A stretch of DNA of 64,000 nt. Source: Escarpia spicata. Its lineage: Eukaryota > Annelida > Polychaeta > Sabellida > Siboglinidae. The position numbers and the translations under genes were made by a program. Location: the NCBI GenBank assembly GCA_963995525.1, contig OZ023206.1, positions 50,733,713-50,797,712 on the forward strand, written 5' to 3'. Below, piece by piece: positions 26,057 to 36,615 of this stretch (the stretch's first letter is position 1; each line of letters starts with the position of its first letter). The notes under the pieces were generated by a model that ran no database searches, had not been told where the DNA came from, and saw nothing but the letters and a program-made list of their open reading frames with translations.

Positions 26057-26674
26057 CAACACGACGCAGATAGAGAACGTTGAAAGTTACGTCTATCTGG
26101 GACAGTGATACAGTATCAGAGACAAAAACCAAGACAAGGAGATTCAAAGAAGGATCACAGCCGGCTGGACAGCATTCGCCAAACACCGCGACATCTTCAA
26201 AGGTAACCTTGGAACCTGCTTGAGGAGACAAGTCTTCAACTCATGCGTATTTCCAGCGATGACATACGGCGCGGAAACATGGACACTCACCATCCAGGCA
26301 AAGAATAAGCTAGCAGCCCACAAACGAAGATGGAAAGAAGTATGTTAAACATCACATACCAGGAGAGAAAAACAAACATCTGGGTAAGGCAGAAGACAAA
26401 GGTCATAGACGTGATAGAGCAAATCAGAAGACAGAAGTGGACCTGGGCAGGGCACATCAGCAGACTACGAGATAACCGATGGACATCGCGTATCACAACC
26501 TGGAGACCTTACGAAGGGAAACGATCTAGAGGAAGACCGGCGAGACGGTGGAGAGACGAACTAGACGAGTACTGGAAGGGCACCATCTGGCAGAGGATAG
26601 CGCAAGACAGGCAGATTTGGAAAGGACATGCTGAGGCATTCGCCCAACCACGGACTACTACGGATGCACAATGA
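25171..26674 (+). pseudogene. RTE LINE reverse transcriptase and tail, broken (right arm)
   Basis: RT motifs occupy 25171-25950 and end at a TAG shortly after the FADH box. The C-terminal RGRPARRWRDEL block is 26330-26674 in another frame. The Asp-to-His change in the catalytic box is the same in both arms, so it was present before duplication. Confidence 0.9.
26029..26056. repeat. AT microsatellite inside RTE LINE (right arm)
   Basis: Fourteen AT units, against eighteen at the matching place in the left arm. Confidence 0.9.
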
Positions 26675-26691
26675 TGATGATGATATATATG

Positions 26692-27830
26692 CCATGGAAG
26701 ACATTGTGCTGTGCAGACATATGTGGATCCACACGTGGCTCCGGAGCCCTATGCATATATGTATACATTTTATAACACAATTATATTCTGTTTTTAATAT
26801 AATATCATAAAGACATCACAATTGGTGTTCTCTGCGCCATTTAATGTTGTATAAACAACATTATGATTAGTGTTCCCGACATTTTAGAAGAAATCTCTCA
26901 TGAAAGAAGAGCTTTGATATTATCAGTTTGGGATTAATAAAGACAGCTTGATGACCTCTACAAAACATTGTTTGTGTTCGCTGCACATCCTAAATCATCT
27001 CAGCATCTATTTCACCTGGTTATACATACAACCATACTGAAATTTAATTTGTATTGAGGATCTAAACAGCACTGCTGGGCATACATAAGCCGGTACAACA
27101 TATTGACTTACATATACAATAAAGATAATTGTTCCTTTGGTTTACTCAAGGAAAACATTAACCCGCATATCTGCTTATAACAATACATACGCCATCATCA
27201 TGTATTTAGTTTAGTTTCCATACAAATTGGTGAAATTACATTAATTAACAGGTAGATACAAAATAAATTATGTTCTTTTTCTTGTTTTGAAATAATTGCA
27301 ACGCAAGATTACCCATATGATAGTTTCATGTTGGAATATGCGTGGAAATTGCTCGGCAGGCAAGGCGCTTCAGTAGCATAAAAAATAAAAAGGAGCGCAC
27401 AACTTCATTGATTTCCAGAAAGTAACAACAAGTGGAGCCGCTGAGAGATATAATGTCACAAATCAACGATTAATATGTCTACGAAGCCTCCACATTGCAC
27501 ACGACAATTCAACCAATGCATGAGCAATCATGTGTTTGTATAATACTAAAATTTGTAAATTTGACAATTGTAGGCTTGAGCGGGTCTTCGAATGCCACAG
27601 CTGCAGTACATCAGTTAGATCCATTGAGATGTTATCGTAATGTCTTCTACTGACAGTTAATCTGTTTACGGTGTTTTCAATTGACAGTTAAACTGTCTAT
27701 GGAATATTCAAATTACACATGATATAAATCGACCAATGTATGGCGTGTGTAGGCTTTGGAGCATATTCAACTGTATACTCACCTGTACTGTCAAATACAG
27801 ATCACATAAAACCTAATAAACATGTTGTGT
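26692..27830. other. Non-coding outer end of right arm
   Basis: Mirror of 1-1139. No gene seen. Confidence 0.6.
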
Positions 27831-28205
27831 TTTGAAAAAAGTTTTACTCTTTAATCAAACAAATACTATTCAGTAAATAAATATATGGAATATTAGGTAT
27901 CATATTTTTTAAAAGAGTATGAACGACAGAGAACGATTACCTGGTTAGTTAATTTACTTGTATACAACTAGGAAGTTTTTATCTTATGTGGGCACAAGAC
28001 ATGTTTTTCCAAATTACAAAAATACTATGTTTATATGTGAGTGAGGTCACGAAAAATGGAACATTTTGATATTTGTATTTCTGAGCTTACCTATGGAGTT
28101 AATCAAATGACTTTACCATTACATTGCAAGGAATAAAAAAATGGTCTCATCTCTCAGGAAAGACCCCTTTAGCATGCTTTTTAAAGATTTACCATTTCGA
28201 TAACT
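27831..28205. repeat. Diverged repeat fragment next to 5' LTR
   Basis: From about 27842 to 28090 the sequence aligns loosely with 37460-37700, for example around GTACTTGTATACNACTAGGA and ATATGTGAGT. It is non-coding. It shows that the LTR element sits within a field of related old repeats. Confidence 0.6.
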
Positions 28206-29762
28206 ATTTCTGCTATTTCAAGATGGTTAAATCTACTTGTCTGAGGTTTAATTTGGGAAATGAGGAAGGTCAAGCCAGTAGATAGACATATTGTTGACCA
28301 ACCACCTTGGTTACGTAATTACGGCCACTCGGTTGCAGATGCGCTCAGTGGAGCGTGGTATTCTGTTGCTAGCATTGCCAGCAGGTGGTTTCACTGTAAT
28401 CTTAGAGGGTGTTCCACAATGCTTAGTTTGAATTGTATACTGCTTTAGCCAATAGAAATGATGGAAACCTGTCATATGATGTGTAATTAGGTCCGCTTAT
28501 ATAAACGTTTATTGTACGCATTTCGCCATCTGGGCGCTGGCGAAGGACTGGGACAGATCCAGGGTTGAACGAGACAGGTTGCCCTGCTGCCAAGAGAATG
28601 GCTAGTCAAGTCGTAAAGCGTGATGGGAATCGTTAACGTGGGTTACGTTCCCAAGCTTTTGTGTGTGTGTAATATTCAGTGTCCAGAGTGACTGTTTGAT
28701 CGCGCTTCGAAGAAGCCATGCCGCCACGTCAGCGGTATATTGAGACAACGTTCCGGTCGACCCAAACGTATTTGTGTCGATGAGCGATAATCGCGACGCG
28801 CTCACCCTGCACGGGCCATCCTCGAACATCGGTCTCACAGCGACAACGTCAGAAAGATTGACCGAATGCGACTCGCAGCGGCCGGCGGTAAACGTATACT
28901 GCCAGGCGTCGTCATTTGCGCGAACCCGTTCATTCGACTTCTCGATCGTTCGCAACAGGGCAAGACCTCTCGATCGAATTCGTAGCGGCCGGCGGTAAGC
29001 GTCTACTGCCCGGCTTCGTCTTCCAGTTGAACGTATTCAACTGACTTCGCAATCGTTTGCGACCGTGCGATCATTGAACGTACGCGACTCGAGAATTCGC
29101 GGCGTACGACGGCAATCGTCAAGTGCCCGGCATCATCACTCGTGCGGCCGAGATACCCCGTTCTAATTGTGTTCGGAGCTCGGCGTGTTGACTTCAACAA
29201 ACGTTCGTATATATTCGAGATGGGATTAGCCCAGTATCAATGTCTGTTTTCTGATTGAACGTATCTATTGTTTGCTGTATTATGATTGGTAGTTATCTGT
29301 GTTTGAAGTGAGGTATTGTTACCCTTGAAATATTCACATATATATGTATATATATATGTGTGTGTTGTAATAGATTACTGTAATGAGAGTCCGCGAGGAC
29401 TAGCTTATACTGTGTATTATATTAAGGGAGTTATTCTTAGATAACACTTGGCGCCTAGTGTATGGTCGTGTAGCGGTATAATCCACATTAGAAAGGGAGT
29501 GGAATTTGATAATTGAAAGATTCAGTGTTATTGTTTATTATGTTCTATTAAGTTTTGGTTACGGGATTTCATTATTCTGTTTATTTTTTTAATCGAGATA
29601 TTTACCAAAAGAAGGATATCTTGTAATAAAGTTATTACATTTTCCTCGTTCTTTGTTGCTTGTTCACAAAAACCGTTCTTTCTCATATGCGTTGACCTTG
29701 ATATATAAGAACCCTACTAGACTGAGCCATCTAGTGTACGGAGACCTCGCTAATCCGTGACA
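28206..29762 (+). repeat. 5' LTR of Gmr1-type element
   Basis: Matches the 3' LTR throughout except for its first six bases, where the expected TGTAGC is missing. It contains a TATA box (TATATAAA at 28498-28505), a polyadenylation signal AATAAA at 29625-29630, and ends in CA. Confidence 0.93.
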
Positions 29763-29766
29763 TAAT

Positions 29767-29785
29767 TGGGGGCTCGTACGCGGGA
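29767..29785 (+). promoter_or_regulatory. Primer binding site, tRNA-Pro-like
   Basis: Four bases after the LTR comes TGGGGGCTCGT, identical to the first eleven bases of the classical tRNA-Pro primer site, followed by ACG and then CGGGAT. The insertion of three bases breaks the full 18 base match. A tRNA-Pro primer for minus-strand DNA synthesis is inferred. Confidence 0.75.
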
Positions 29786-30404
29786 TTCCGGCGAGGGGGA
29801 AATTAAAATAACACCTTCGGTCAACGCTATGAATTGCGGGTAACACGTGACGGCAACATAGAACATGCCTGAGAACTTAGCTGCACTCTGGTTCCGTGGA
29901 ATGTCAGCGTTGTTCCGTGGCTAGAGACGAAACCTACATATATTCCAGTAGCTGTAGTGTAGGGTAATTCACATGCCCCTTGTCGTTTCTGCCCGGACAT
30001 AATTCTGAGTCCCATATTTCTCGTTACATGTATAGTGTGTCATTCACGTTTTGAGGCAGTAGACTTGTTTATTACAGCAGGAAAGGACCATGAATTAATC
30101 GTCGAATTAAGGGCAAGTAGGAGCTTTGTTATTCTTCAGCTGTATGAGGAAGTTGATTTACTTGTTGCAATTGCCGTGTTGGCATTGGGCAAATTGAAGT
30201 CCTACAGAATGTCCGTGTGTTGATAGTTGACACGGCGTGGTTGAAATCGTATAGTGATTTCGTTATTCCAGTCTTATGAGAAGATTGGGTGGAGTGTTGT
30301 AGCGTAGCTAACACTTTTGTGGTTTACAGGTGATTGACCTTGTGTTTTACTTAAACGTGATATCCGTTTAGTGATTGTTTCGTGTGTTGCACTAGTTTGC
30401 AAAC
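29786..30404 (+). other. Untranslated leader of Gmr1-type element
   Basis: About 620 bases between the primer site and the first gag ATG, with short frames only. It may hold packaging signals, but none can be read from sequence alone. Confidence 0.6.
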
Positions 30405-30698
30405 ATGGATATTGCTCAATTGATTGAGTTAGGCGAGAAGTTAGGGTTAACAGGTCCCGAACTTCAGGCATTTGTTCGCGATGAACAAGGAACCGCCCGG
30501 GCTGAGCGACAGGCCGCTCGTGAGGCGGAGAAAGAGAGGCTCCAGGCCGAGCTCCGAGAAAAGGAGGCGGCAAGGCAGGCTGATATGGAGAAAGAGAGGC
30601 TCCAAGCCGATAAGGAGAGGCTCCAGGCCGAGCTCCGAGAAAAGGAGGCGGCAAGGCAGGCCGATATGGAGATGCGCGCGCGCGAAATGGAGCATTAA
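30405..30698 (+). pseudogene. gag N-terminal segment, ended by in-frame TAA
   Basis: Opens MDIAQLIELGEKLGLTG and continues as a long charged coiled coil rich in Glu, Arg, Lys and Ala. It includes an in-frame 81 bp internal duplication (starting 30534 and 30615) that repeats the ERLQAELREKEAARQADM block. The frame stops at TAA, but the same frame resumes six bases later at an ATG and runs on through gag-pol. The stop is therefore either a nonsense mutation or a separation of two products by re-initiation. N-terminal coiled coils are common in the gag of this type. Confidence 0.8.
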
Positions 30699-30704
30699 GA
30701 AAAT

Positions 30705-33700
30705 ATGGCCAGACTCCACAACGAGGCTACGACCGTAGAGAACCGAGATTCGGTGGGTAATGCTTCAGCCATTACTAAAGGAATCCGTAGTCCTCCGTTA
30801 CCCTGTTTTAACGAAGACAGGGATTCGATTGATGCATATCTCCAGCGATTTGAAAGATATGCTGAAAACCAGGGTTGGGAGCGTGAGAATTACGCTATAT
30901 TTCTGAGCGCATTGTTAACCGGTCATGCACTGGAAGTTTATTCTCGTTCCCCGATTTCCGTGGCCAACGATTATGACCAGTTAAAGCAAGCATTGCTAGG
31001 ATGGTACCGACTGACTGTAGGCGATTTTCGTAAGAAGTTTTACACCTGTTCTCTAAATTCGACCGAAACAGTGTCGCAGTATTTTGCTCGTATGGAGCAT
31101 TATTTGACTCAGTGGATTTCTTTGTCAAACATTAATGAGTCTTTCGAGGGTCTTAAGGAACTCATTCTGAGAGAGCAATTCTTGTTTATGTGCCCTAGGG
31201 AACTGTCCGTTTTTCTGAGAGAATACAAACCGATGGGGAAAGAGAATTTGTTAGAGTTGGTGAGAACATTTACAGATGCCCATTCATCATATGGTAAACG
31301 GGAAAATCGTAGAGACCGAGTCCGACCCACTCCCGTCCCTTCACCCGTCCCGAAAAGTAGATCAGGGGAGGGGAGATACCCTATTTCTAGCCCTACCCCG
31401 CGGCCCGTTCCTCCGCCGCGTACATGTTTCCTTTGTAATCGGCCAGGTCACATCGCGAGACAGTGTACAGTGGGAGTGCAGAATAGGAATCCTCCACCGC
31501 AAAGGATGAAACCTGTGGTTGGGAATTGTGCAGTTGTGCTAAACCAGAATTCCCCTAGTCACCAATGTCCTGTGGGTGGGACTGATGTCACGTTGCAATG
31601 TGGATGTAAGATCCCCGTAATTGCTAGTGCTTGTGTACAACATGAAAACAGTTGTAACTTACCGGTTGTAGAGGGGTATGTGGGGGGATCCCCAGTGAAA
31701 GTACTACGCGACAGCGGGTGTAACGGAGTCGTTGTACGACGGAGCCTAGTTCCGGAAGATCAGTTAACTGGGAAAACCAAAGTCCTTATGCTGATGGACC
31801 GATCCGTCATTGAAGTCCCGACTGCCCGGTGCTATGTGAGAACTCCCTTTTTCACAGGAGAAATTGAAGCCCTTTGTGTAAACAACCCCGTTTATGATTT
31901 AGTCATTGGCAATGTTGATGAACTAAATTTGCCCTGTTCCGATAACAGTGAAGGTTCTCCTTTTCGAGTAACCAAGTCAGATGGTGTCCCCGTTACAGTT
32001 GAGGCCCCTTTGAATGACATCCCAGTCACTGGTTGTGCTGTAGAAACCCGTGCTCAACGGGAGCGCCTTTCCAAGCCCACAAAACCTTTGATAGTGCCTC
32101 AAGTTGTTGGTGTGAGTATATCCGCCGATGATTTCTTGAGAGAGCAAAAGGGGGATGAGACCTTAAAGAAATGCTTTGATTCGGCTGAAGAGACTAAAGG
32201 GAAACCTAAGGGAGAACAAACAAGTCAATTTGTGATCAAAAGGGGACTCCTTTATCGTCTGTATCAAAAAGAGAAAGAGGGTGAGACTGTGAAACAACTA
32301 GTAGTTCCCCGAGTTTTGCGCAATCGAGTCATGACATTAGGACATGAAACTATCCTATCTGGATATCAGGGAATTAGGAAGTCGCTAGATAGAATCCTCC
32401 TTAACTTCTACTGGCCAGGGATAGTGGGTGATGTCCATAGATTCTGCCAATCATGTGACATCTGTCAGAGGACCGTTAGTCGAGGCAATGTCCCTAAGGC
32501 TCCTGTACAAATGATCCCCATCGTAAACACGCCCTTTGAAAAGGTAGCGATAGATTTGGTAGGTCCCTTAACCCCAGTGACAGAAAGAGGTAATCGGTGG
32601 ATCTTAACCCTGGTAGATTTCGCTACTAGATACCCAGAAGCGGTAGCAGTGTCGAATATCGACACGGAAACGATAGCAGAGGCTCTTCTGAAGATTTTCT
32701 CAAGGGTGGGTCTGCCTAAAGTAGTACTCAGCGATAATGGCAGTCAGTTTGTGTCAAAAACTATGACCGAGGTAGCTAGGTTACTCTCTATCCAACAAGT
32801 CCACTCTTCTCCTTACCATCCCATGGCCAATGGATTGGTAGAGAAATGGAACGGTACCTTAACACGAATGCTAAGGCGGATGTGCTCTGAACGTCCACGA
32901 GACTGGGATCGGTATCTGGAACCTCTTATGTTTGCATACCGCGAAGCACCCCAGGAGAGCATGACATTTTCCCCCTTTGAGTTACTCTATGGAAGGACAG
33001 TCAGGGGGCCTATGATGATTCTTAGAGAGTTATGGGAGAATGAGAAACCAGACGAGGAGCTAGTAGAAACGTACCAGTACGTAGTGGATCTCCGTAATCG
33101 GATAGAATCAACTTGCGAACTAGCTAGAGAGAATCTGAAGAATTCTCAAGACCGGTATAAGGAACACTTTGATCGAAAGGCCAAGGTGAGAACCCTAGAA
33201 GTAGGAGACAAAGCCCTCATCCTTCTCCCCACCGATTCAAACAAGTTGCTCATGCAATGGAAGGGTCCATATGAAGTGATAGAGAGAGTGGGGATAAACG
33301 ATTACCGGGTAAAGATCGGAGATAATCGTAAACTCTTCCACATCAACATGATGAAGAAATACTATGAGAGAGGTAATGTGGAGATGCTAGGTTTAGCTGC
33401 TGTTGTCGAAGAACAACCTGAATGTGAGACTGATGAGGATTTTCCCATTCCTGAGAGAGAGGAAAACATTGGGGACGTCCATGTGAGTGATAGTTTATCA
33501 CCTGATCAGACACGAGACTTGAAACAGCTGATGGAAGAATTTCCTTCCATCTTTTCAAGCACTCCAGGGCAAACTAGTCTCTTGTCCCATGCCATTGAGG
33601 TAACGTCCTCTAGTCCCGTGAGATGCAAACCGTACCCTATTCCATTAGCCAAGTTGGGAGTGGTAAAACAAGAGGTTGAGAAGATGCGAGAAATGGGCGT

Positions 33701-34541
33701 GATTGAGCCATCTCATTCACCGTACTCTTCGCCTTTGTTGCTAATTCGTAAATCTGACTCCACATACAGACCGGTAGTAGATTTTCGCCAGTTAAACAAG
33801 GTTACTAAATTCGATGCAGAACCTATGCCAAATCCCGATACTATCTTGGCTGAGGTGGGGCAGGATAGGTACTTGTCCAAACTAGATTTCTGCAAAGGCT
33901 ACTGGCAAATAAGGATGGAACCGGACGATAAGGAGAAAACCGCATTTTGTACTCCCCAAGGGTTGTTCCAATTCTGCGTCATGCCTTTCGGTCTAGTCAA
34001 CGCCGGCGCATCGTACAGTCGCATGATGCGCATACTCTTAGATGGCCTCGGTGGTGTTACCAATTATGTTGACGATGTATTGATTCACACCTCAACATGG
34101 GCCGATCACTTATCAACACTGCGGGCAGTGTTCGTCCGAGTGAGACAAGCGGGTCTCTCAATAAAACCGTCGAAGTGTTTTCTTGGGTTTGAATCCGTCG
34201 ATTTCCTGGGGCACCAAGTAGGACAAGGAGAAGTGAAGACCCAGGAAGACAAGGTAAACAAGATTAGGAATGCGCCCATTCCTACCACGAAGAAACAAGT
34301 GAGGTCTTTTCTAGGTTTGGCAGGATATTACCGGAAGTTTGTTAATGGGTATTCCAGAATCGCGGCTCCATTGACTGATCTCACAAAGGCAAAACAGCCT
34401 AACAAGGTAAGTTGGAATGATGAGGCGGACAAGGCCTTCATTCAACTGAAGCAGGCCCTGTGTAAGGCGCCTATCCTCAAATTGCCTGACGTCAACAGAC
34501 CCTTTGTCTTGCGTACAGATGCGTCCGATACCGGACTCTGA
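30705..34541 (+). CDS. gag-protease-integrase-reverse transcriptase polyprotein, Gmr1 order
   Basis: 1278 residues. Retrotransposon gag domain in the first 200; zinc knuckle CX2CX4HX4C from residue 241 (CFLCNRPGHIARQC); aspartic protease DSG at 336; integrase zinc domain from His 547 to the CxxC near 581-587; integrase core with Asp 617, Asp 677 and Glu 713, exactly 35 residues between the last two; GPY/F module near 851; RT from about 975 with YVDD at 1121-1124; RNase H begins near 1250 and is cut by TGA after DASDTGL. Having integrase before RT is the diagnostic oddity. The capsid-like domain packages RNA, protease matures the chain, RT copies RNA and integrase inserts the DNA. All catalytic residues listed are present, but the RNase H is severed. 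Confidence 0.93.
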   Translation: MARLHNEATTVENRDSVGNASAITKGIRSPPLPCFNEDRDSIDAYLQRFERYAENQGWERENYAIFLSALLTGHALEVYSRSPISVANDYDQLKQALLGWYRLTVGDFRKKFYTCSLNSTETVSQYFARMEHYLTQWISLSNINESFEGLKELILREQFLFMCPRELSVFLREYKPMGKENLLELVRTFTDAHSSYGKRENRRDRVRPTPVPSPVPKSRSGEGRYPISSPTPRPVPPPRTCFLCNRPGHIARQCTVGVQNRNPPPQRMKPVVGNCAVVLNQNSPSHQCPVGGTDVTLQCGCKIPVIASACVQHENSCNLPVVEGYVGGSPVKVLRDSGCNGVVVRRSLVPEDQLTGKTKVLMLMDRSVIEVPTARCYVRTPFFTGEIEALCVNNPVYDLVIGNVDELNLPCSDNSEGSPFRVTKSDGVPVTVEAPLNDIPVTGCAVETRAQRERLSKPTKPLIVPQVVGVSISADDFLREQKGDETLKKCFDSAEETKGKPKGEQTSQFVIKRGLLYRLYQKEKEGETVKQLVVPRVLRNRVMTLGHETILSGYQGIRKSLDRILLNFYWPGIVGDVHRFCQSCDICQRTVSRGNVPKAPVQMIPIVNTPFEKVAIDLVGPLTPVTERGNRWILTLVDFATRYPEAVAVSNIDTETIAEALLKIFSRVGLPKVVLSDNGSQFVSKTMTEVARLLSIQQVHSSPYHPMANGLVEKWNGTLTRMLRRMCSERPRDWDRYLEPLMFAYREAPQESMTFSPFELLYGRTVRGPMMILRELWENEKPDEELVETYQYVVDLRNRIESTCELARENLKNSQDRYKEHFDRKAKVRTLEVGDKALILLPTDSNKLLMQWKGPYEVIERVGINDYRVKIGDNRKLFHINMMKKYYERGNVEMLGLAAVVEEQPECETDEDFPIPEREENIGDVHVSDSLSPDQTRDLKQLMEEFPSIFSSTPGQTSLLSHAIEVTSSSPVRCKPYPIPLAKLGVVKQEVEKMREMGVIEPSHSPYSSPLLLIRKSDSTYRPVVDFRQLNKVTKFDAEPMPNPDTILAEVGQDRYLSKLDFCKGYWQIRMEPDDKEKTAFCTPQGLFQFCVMPFGLVNAGASYSRMMRILLDGLGGVTNYVDDVLIHTSTWADHLSTLRAVFVRVRQAGLSIKPSKCFLGFESVDFLGHQVGQGEVKTQEDKVNKIRNAPIPTTKKQVRSFLGLAGYYRKFVNGYSRIAAPLTDLTKAKQPNKVSWNDEADKAFIQLKQALCKAPILKLPDVNRPFVLRTDASDTGL

Positions 34542-34544
34542 GCA

Positions 34545-34868
34545 ATGTTACTCCAAGAGAATAACGGAGTCTTATTCCCAGTCGCGTTTGCGAGCAAGAA
34601 GCTCAATTCCACACAAAGGCGATATTCCGTAGTAGAAAGAGAATGTCTGGCAATTGTTTGGGGACTCGAGAAATTTCACCTATACCTATATGGGCGAAGT
34701 TTCATTGTGCAGTGTGATCAACGATCCCTGAAATTCCTAAACACTGCGAAGTTGACAAACAATCGCGTTGTGCGGTGGGCTCTTAAAGTCCAACCCTATC
34801 GTTTCCGGGTAGAGTCAATCCCTGGAATAGATAACATAGGTGTAGACTACCTAAGCCGAATGGAATAG
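34545..34868 (+). pseudogene. RNase H remainder of the Gmr1-type polyprotein
   Basis: In the same frame as the large ORF, directly after the TGA. It contains FASKKLNSTQRRYSVVERE and a CDQRSLKFL motif, the central and C-terminal RNase HI elements typical of gypsy pol, and ends at GVDYLSRME. The TGA replaces the residue after TGL, where gypsy RNase H usually has Gly, so a single-base change would explain it. RNase H removes the RNA template strand during reverse transcription. Confidence 0.85.
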
Positions 34869-35042
34869 ATGTAGGTTCCATCAAATTAGTTGAAACACTG
34901 AAGTGTCATGAATTTTGTTGTGCAACTAGATAGTTACTAGTTCGGCGAGTGATCGCCAGGTTATTTGTTGGATTAAATTGAATGTATTAAATTAGTGTAT
35001 TAAATTTATTCCTTAATATTTTTGTTCAGGAAGTAGATTCTT

Positions 35043-35054
35043 AGCGGGGGGTAA
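35043..35054 (+). promoter_or_regulatory. Polypurine tract of Gmr1-type element
   Basis: AGCGGGGGGTAA sits directly against the TG of the 3' LTR. It is the expected plus-strand primer and fixes the LTR boundary. Confidence 0.8.
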
Positions 35055-36615
35055 TGTAGCATTTCTGCTATTTCAAGATGGTTAAATATACTTGTCTGAG
35101 GTTTAATTTGGGAAATGAGGAAGGTCAAGCCAGTAGATAGACATATTGTTGACCAACCACCTTGGTTACATAATTACGGCCACTCGGTTGCAGATGCGCT
35201 CAGTGGAGCGTGGTATTCTGTTGCTAGCATTGCCAGCAGGTGGTTTCACTGTAATCTTAGAGGGTGTTCCACAATGTTTAGTTTGAATTGTATACTGCTT
35301 TAGCCAATAGAAATGATGGAAACCTGTCATATGATGTGTAAATAGGTCCGCTTATATAACCGTTTATTGTACGCATTTCGCCATCTGGGCGCTGGCGAAG
35401 GACTGGGACAGATCCAGGGTTGAACGAGACAGGTTGCCCTGCTGCCAAGAGAATGGCTAGTCAAGTCGTAAAGCGTGATGGGAATCGTTAACGTGGGTTA
35501 CGTTCCCAAGCTTTTGTGTGTGTGTAATATTCAGTGTCCAGAGTGACTGTTTGATCGCGCTTCGAAGAAGCCATGCCGCCACGTCAGCGGTATATTGATA
35601 CAACGTTCCGGTCGACCCAAACGTATTTGTGTCGATGAGCGATAATCGCGACGCGCTCACCCTGCACGGGCCATCCTCGAACATCGGTCTCACAGCGACA
35701 ACGTCAGAAAGATTGACCGAATGCGACTCGCAGCGGCCGGCGGTAAACGTATACTGCCAGGCGTCGTCATTTGCGCGAACCCGTTCATTCGACTTCTCGA
35801 TCGTTCGCAACAGGGCAAGACCTCTCGATCGAATTCGTAGCGGCCGGCGGTAAGCGTCTACTGCCCGGCTTCGTCTTCCAGTTGAACGTATTCAACTGAC
35901 TTCGCAATCGTTTGCGACCGTGCGATCATTGAACGTACGCGACTCGAGAATTCGCGGCGTACGACGGCAATCGTCAAGTGCCCGGCATCATCACTCGTGC
36001 GGCCGAGATACCCCGTTCTAATTGTGTTCGGAGCTCGGCGTGTTGACTTCAACAAACGTTCGTATATATTCGAGATGGGATTAGCCCAGTATCAATGTCT
36101 GTTTTCTGATTGAACGTATCTATTATTTGCTGTATTATGATTGGTAGTTATCTGTGTTTGAAGTGAGGTATTGTTACCCTTGAAGTATTCACATATATAT
36201 GTATATATATGTGTGTGTTGTAATAGATTACTGTAATGAGAGTCCGCGAGGACTAGCTTATACTGTGTATTATATTAAGGGAGTTATTCTTAGATAACAC
36301 TTGGCGCCTAGTGTATGGTCGTGTAGCGGTATAATCCACATTAGAAAGGGAGTGGAATTTGATAATTGAAAGATTCAGTGTTATTGTTTATTATGTTCTA
36401 TTAAGTTTTGGTTACGGGATTTCATTATTCTGTTTATTTTGTTAATCGAGATATTTACCAAAAGAAGGATATCTTGTAATAAAGTTATTACATTTTCCTC
36501 GTTCTTTGTTGCTTGTTCACAAAAACCGTTCTTTCTCATATGCGTTGACCTTGATATATAAGAACCCTACTAGACTGAGCCATCTAGTGTACGGAGACCT
36601 CGCTAATCCGTGACA
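35055..36615 (+). repeat. 3' LTR of Gmr1-type element
   Basis: 1561 bp, starts TGTAGC and ends GTGACA. It is followed by AAGAC, a candidate 5 bp target duplication that has no partner upstream of the 5' LTR. Confidence 0.93.

Larger units (their letters stand above)
23506..26682 (+). mobile_element. RTE-like non-LTR retrotransposon, right arm
   Basis: Plus-strand mirror of the left-arm element. It runs from the tRNA-like head CGTGGGGCGCAGTGG to an ATGATGATGATGATG 3' tail, flanked by ATATATATG on both sides. Total length about 3.18 kb. Confidence 0.85.
15024..27830. repeat. Right arm of giant inverted repeat
   Basis: Mirror copy of the left arm. It starts eight bases after a perfect hairpin and ends opposite the first base of the window. 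Every element of the left arm recurs here in reverse order and opposite strand. Differences seen include a Cys-to-Ser codon in the zinc-finger pseudogene, an Arg-to-Cys codon and a one-base insertion in the L2-like LINE, and isolated substitutions in non-coding DNA. Confidence 0.95.
28206..36615 (+). mobile_element. Gmr1-type Ty3/gypsy LTR retrotransposon
   Basis: Complete architecture: 5' LTR, tRNA-Pro-like primer site, long leader, gag, protease, integrase, reverse transcriptase, RNase H, polypurine tract, 3' LTR. Integrase precedes RT, the hallmark of the Gmr1 group of Ty3/gypsy elements, which otherwise group with gypsy by RT sequence. By my reading the LTRs differ at about nine of 1555 aligned bases plus a 2 nt microsatellite change, so insertion was recent. 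Two in-frame stops make the copy defective. No target duplication is found because the 5' LTR edge is damaged. Confidence 0.93.

Noticed and set aside
1..27830. Palindrome as two separate insertions of one composite element
   Set aside because: Identity extends evenly through unique non-coding DNA and several nested elements, so it is one segment inverted and duplicated.
28774..28998. ORFs inside the Gmr1-type LTRs (74 and 117 residues, repeated in both LTRs)
   Set aside because: Repeated because LTRs repeat; no motif, and they lie on both strands of a GC-rich LTR segment.
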